DNA of 6,318 nucleotides, from assembly GCA_017390825.1 (NCBI GenBank), contig JAFPAK010000239.1:1-6318 (forward strand), written 5' to 3'. Numbering within the stretch: position 1 is the stretch's first letter; every line of letters starts with the position of its first letter. The stretch is from Clostridia bacterium. Lineage in GTDB: Bacteria > Bacillota_A > Clostridia > Oscillospirales > Acutalibacteraceae. The notes under the pieces were generated by a model. That model saw only the letters and a list, made by a program, of their open reading frames with translations. It had not been told where the DNA came from and made no database searches. A program made the translations under genes and the position numbers. Positions 3,720-6,318 of the stretch are shown piece after piece.

Positions 3720-6318
3720 ATGGCATTTGGCGGCACAATAAAGTTGCAGGGTGAATCCGAATATAAAAGAGCATTACGAAACATCAAAGACAGCTTAACG
3801 TTAGTCGGATCAGAATTAAAGGTTGTTAGTTCTCAGTTTGCAAACAACAGCAAATCCGTTGAAGCACTGACAGCAAAGAACGAAGCACTTTCAAAGAAAC
3901 TTACACAGCAGAAAAACGCTCTTGATTTAGCTTCGGAAATGCTTGCAAAAGCAAGAACAAATTACGAACAGAATTCAAGCAAAATTCAGGAATGGACTGA
4001 AAAGCTCACGACTGCGAAATCAAAGCTTGAAGGACTGACAGCCGGAACGTCTGCGAATTCCGCAGAGGTTGTAAAGCTTTACGGAAACGTAGAAAAAGCA
4101 CAAAGCAAGCTCGACAAAGCTAACAGCGAACTCGAAGAAGCGAAAAAAGCTCTTGACAATGCTAAGAATTCAGGAACAGCAACAGCCGAAGAAATTGCAA
4201 AGCTCGAAAAAAATGTTGCGTCAGCTGAAAACAAAGTTGAAAAAGCAAACGCCGCTCTCGAAGATGCATCAAAGGAGTTTAAGACATATGCAAACAGCGC
4301 AGGTTTAGCGTCTGACGAACTCAAAGAATGTGCGGAAAATATCAATAAAGCAGATTCAGAGCTTAAAGAAGCTAACAGCACATACGAACAGGCGGCAAGA
4401 ACCGTTGACAAATGGCAGACAGCCGTAAACAATGCACAAGCAGAATTAAACGAAACGTCAAATGAAATTGAAGCAAACCGAGAAGCAATTGACAAGCTCG
4501 GAAACGAAATCGATGATACTTCAGAAAGCGCACAGAAGGGCGCAGACGGTGGCTTTACAGTCCTTAAAGGAGTATTGACCGATATTGCATCAGCGGCACT
4601 TCAGACAGCTTTAAACAAAGTTAAAGAAGCTATCAAGGGCATAATTGATGCAGGCTCGAACTTTCAGGCAGGAATGTCAAAAGTGCAGGCAGTTTCGGGT
4701 GCGACAGGTGAAGAACTGGAAGCACTCACAGAAAAAGCGAAGCAGATGGGCGAAACGACTGTTTTCTCCGCAACAGATGCAAGTTCAGCGTTTAACTATA
4801 TGGCGATGGCAGGTTGGAAAACCGAAGATATGCTATCAGGTATAGAAGGAATAATGAATTTGGCGGCGGCTTCGGGTGAAGATCTTGCGACAACTTCAGA
4901 CATTGTTACAGATGCATTGACCGCAATGGGATATTCCGCAAAGGATTCCGGCAGGCTTGCAGATGTAATGGCGGCGGCAAGCTCAAACGCAAATACAAAT
5001 GTTGCAATGATGGGTGAAACGTTCAAGTATGCCGCACCTTTGATCGGTGCAATGGGTTATTCGATGGAAGATGCCGCAGAACAAATCGGATTAATGGCTA
5101 ATGCAGGTATCAAGGGAGAAATGGCAGGCACGGCATTACGAAGCATTTTGACAAGGCTTGCAAGTCCGACAAAAGACGTTACAGATGCAATGGCACAGCT
5201 CGGAATAACAACCGAAGATGTTCTGAAAGATTCTGACGGCGAAATGAGATCCTTATCGGAAGCGATGGCATACCTCCGAGAAAAAATGCAGGGACTTGAC
5301 GAAACAACACAAGCACAAGTTGCGTCAGGTATAGCCGGCAAAAATGCAATGTCAGGATTTTTAGCGGTAGTAAATGCCGCTCCTTCAGATATTGATAAAC
5401 TATCAGAAGCAATAAAAAACAGTGACGGTGCGGCAAAAAGAATGTCGGAAACAATGACCGACAATTTAAGCGGTGACGTTACACTTATGAAATCAAATCT
5501 TGAATCATTGCAGATTTTACTTTTCGAGAAAATTGAACCTGCATTGCGTGACGGAATTGCAATTCTAAATGATGTCATCGATGACGTTAAAACCGCTACG
5601 GCGTGGATCAGTGACAACCTCCCGACAGTCCTGATAACGGTGACGGGATTAATGACAGCTTTCACAGCTCAGTTAATAGCTAATAAGGTTGCAGTTATAG
5701 CCGCAACAGCCGCAGAACAGGGGCTCACAATCGCTCAGTATGCCGCCGCCGCCGCTCAAAATGCGCTCAATATTGCAATGAATGCTAACCCTATCGGACT
5801 TATCATAATAGCAATTACAGCGTTGGTTGCAGGGTTTAAATATTTGTGGGATAACTGCGAAGGATTCCGCAACTTTTGGCTCGGCTTATGGGACAAAATA
5901 CAGCAGGCGTGGGAAAAGTTCAAAACGAAATTTTCTGACGGTATAGAAGTAGTTAAAACAGTTCTTGGAGTTTTCAAGGGAGTATTCGAGAACACAATAA
6001 AGAAAATCAAAGAATTATTTGCCGGAATAAAAACAGTCCTGAATACGTTCAAGAAAACGTGGAGTAATAATTGGAACGATACGTCCAAAGTCCTTCAGAA
6101 AGTATGGGACAATATGAAAAAAATAATTCAGGTTGCTTTAAAGACGTATGTTGAACTTGTAAAAGGCTATTTTAAACTTATTACTTTACCGTGGCGTTTG
6201 ATTTGGGAGAACTGCGGCGACACAATTATAGCGGCTTTTAAGAAGATTAAGAACTCCATTGAAACTGCGCTGAAGTCAATCAGGGATTTCATAGTAAAGA
6301 TACTTACCGATATTTCAA
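3720..6318 (+). CDS. Tail tape measure protein (3' end beyond window)
   Basis: The frame is open from ATG 3720 to the right edge: 866 complete codons and no stop. The protein fixes tail length and passes into or through the host envelope during DNA ejection. Residues 1-40 are an N-terminal region (FGGTIKLQGESEYKRALRNI). About 40-275 form a Lys/Glu/Ala-rich coiled coil with a 42-residue repeat (segments starting near 123 and 165). Residues about 319-500 form the conserved phage tail tape measure core (beginning MSKVQAVSGATGEEL; also AMAGWKTEDMLSGI, FKYAAPLIGAMGYSMEDAA and GTALRSILTRL). About 638-711 are hydrophobic, including five alanines and NANPIGLIIIAITALVAGF, a motif typical of tape measures. 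The end is amphipathic helix with spaced tryptophans. The gene starts 17 bases after the T stop. Confidence 0.93.
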   Translation, partial: MAFGGTIKLQGESEYKRALRNIKDSLTLVGSELKVVSSQFANNSKSVEALTAKNEALSKKLTQQKNALDLASEMLAKARTNYEQNSSKIQEWTEKLTTAKSKLEGLTAGTSANSAEVVKLYGNVEKAQSKLDKANSELEEAKKALDNAKNSGTATAEEIAKLEKNVASAENKVEKANAALEDASKEFKTYANSAGLASDELKECAENINKADSELKEANSTYEQAARTVDKWQTAVNNAQAELNETSNEIEANREAIDKLGNEIDDTSESAQKGADGGFTVLKGVLTDIASAALQTALNKVKEAIKGIIDAGSNFQAGMSKVQAVSGATGEELEALTEKAKQMGETTVFSATDASSAFNYMAMAGWKTEDMLSGIEGIMNLAAASGEDLATTSDIVTDALTAMGYSAKDSGRLADVMAAASSNANTNVAMMGETFKYAAPLIGAMGYSMEDAAEQIGLMANAGIKGEMAGTALRSILTRLASPTKDVTDAMAQLGITTEDVLKDSDGEMRSLSEAMAYLREKMQGLDETTQAQVASGIAGKNAMSGFLAVVNAAPSDIDKLSEAIKNSDGAAKRMSETMTDNLSGDVTLMKSNLESLQILLFEKIEPALRDGIAILNDVIDDVKTATAWISDNLPTVLITVTGLMTAFTAQLIANKVAVIAATAAEQGLTIAQYAAAAAQNALNIAMNANPIGLIIIAITALVAGFKYLWDNCEGFRNFWLGLWDKIQQAWEKFKTKFSDGIEVVKTVLGVFKGVFENTIKKIKELFAGIKTVLNTFKKTWSNNWNDTSKVLQKVWDNMKKIIQVALKTYVELVKGYFKLITLPWRLIWENCGDTIIAAFKKIKNSIETALKSIRDFIVKILTDIS

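Noticed and set aside
4079..4495. Antisense open frame of 138 codons rich in Ser, Ala and Phe
   Set aside because: It is the reverse complement of the Lys/Glu/Ala coiled coil (GAA/AAA/GCA codons read back as TTC/TTT/TGC and related), so the composition is an artefact.
5057..5665. Antisense open frame of 202 codons opposite the tape measure gene
   Set aside because: It lies entirely within the well-supported tape measure frame, has low-complexity Ser/Ala/Ile-rich composition expected from reversed coding sequence, matches no family I know and lacks a convincing ribosome binding site.
1..6318. CRISPR array, insertion sequence, attachment site, defence or anti-defence cargo
   Set aside because: No regularly spaced direct repeats, transposase motifs, integrase or unexplained cargo gene was found; all sizeable frames are accounted for by virion morphogenesis genes.

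Overview
The window is a contiguous piece of the head-to-tail morphogenesis module of a long-tailed, Siphoviridae-type phage or prophage. Every gene reads on the + strand and genes are separated by a few bases or overlap, except for one 194-base gap. The moderate AT bias, strong AAAGGAG/AAGGAGG ribosome binding sites and protein families seen (phi13-type major tail protein, phi29-type head fibre, gp6-like connector) point to a host in the Bacillota, most likely a gut clostridial lineage such as the Ruminococcaceae/Oscillospiraceae. The host assignment is inference; no host gene, integrase or attachment site is present.

Layout: the first bases are the 3' end of an upstream gene, by position probably the major capsid protein, followed by a hairpin. 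Then come a head fibre/decoration protein (91-747), a gp6-like head-tail connector (768-1061), a head closure/adaptor protein (1058-1393), an HK97 gp10-like tail completion protein (1393-1815), a tail terminator (1822-2166) and the phi13-type major tail tube protein (2172-2927). A strong intrinsic terminator and several further hairpins fill 2928-3121. After them come the tail assembly chaperone G (3122-3469), the T reading frame in the -1 frame (3466-3702) and the 5' part of the tape measure gene (3720 to beyond the right edge; 866 codons visible).

How they work together: the fibre decorates the capsid; the connector, closure, gp10-like and terminator proteins form the neck and the end of the tail; the tail protein polymerises into the tube around the tape measure; and G plus a G-T fusion act as chaperones for tape measure and tube assembly. 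The clearest non-trivial signal is a textbook -1 programmed frameshift site: A_AAA_AAC at 3457-3463 in the correct phase, a 7-base spacer, then a 10-bp stem. It joins G to T. The second is the run of hairpins after the major tail gene, which probably lowers expression of the downstream, low-copy genes.

I see no defence system, CRISPR array, tRNA, insertion sequence or cargo gene. The module is largely conventional, and the items worth a second look are regulatory and domain-architecture details.
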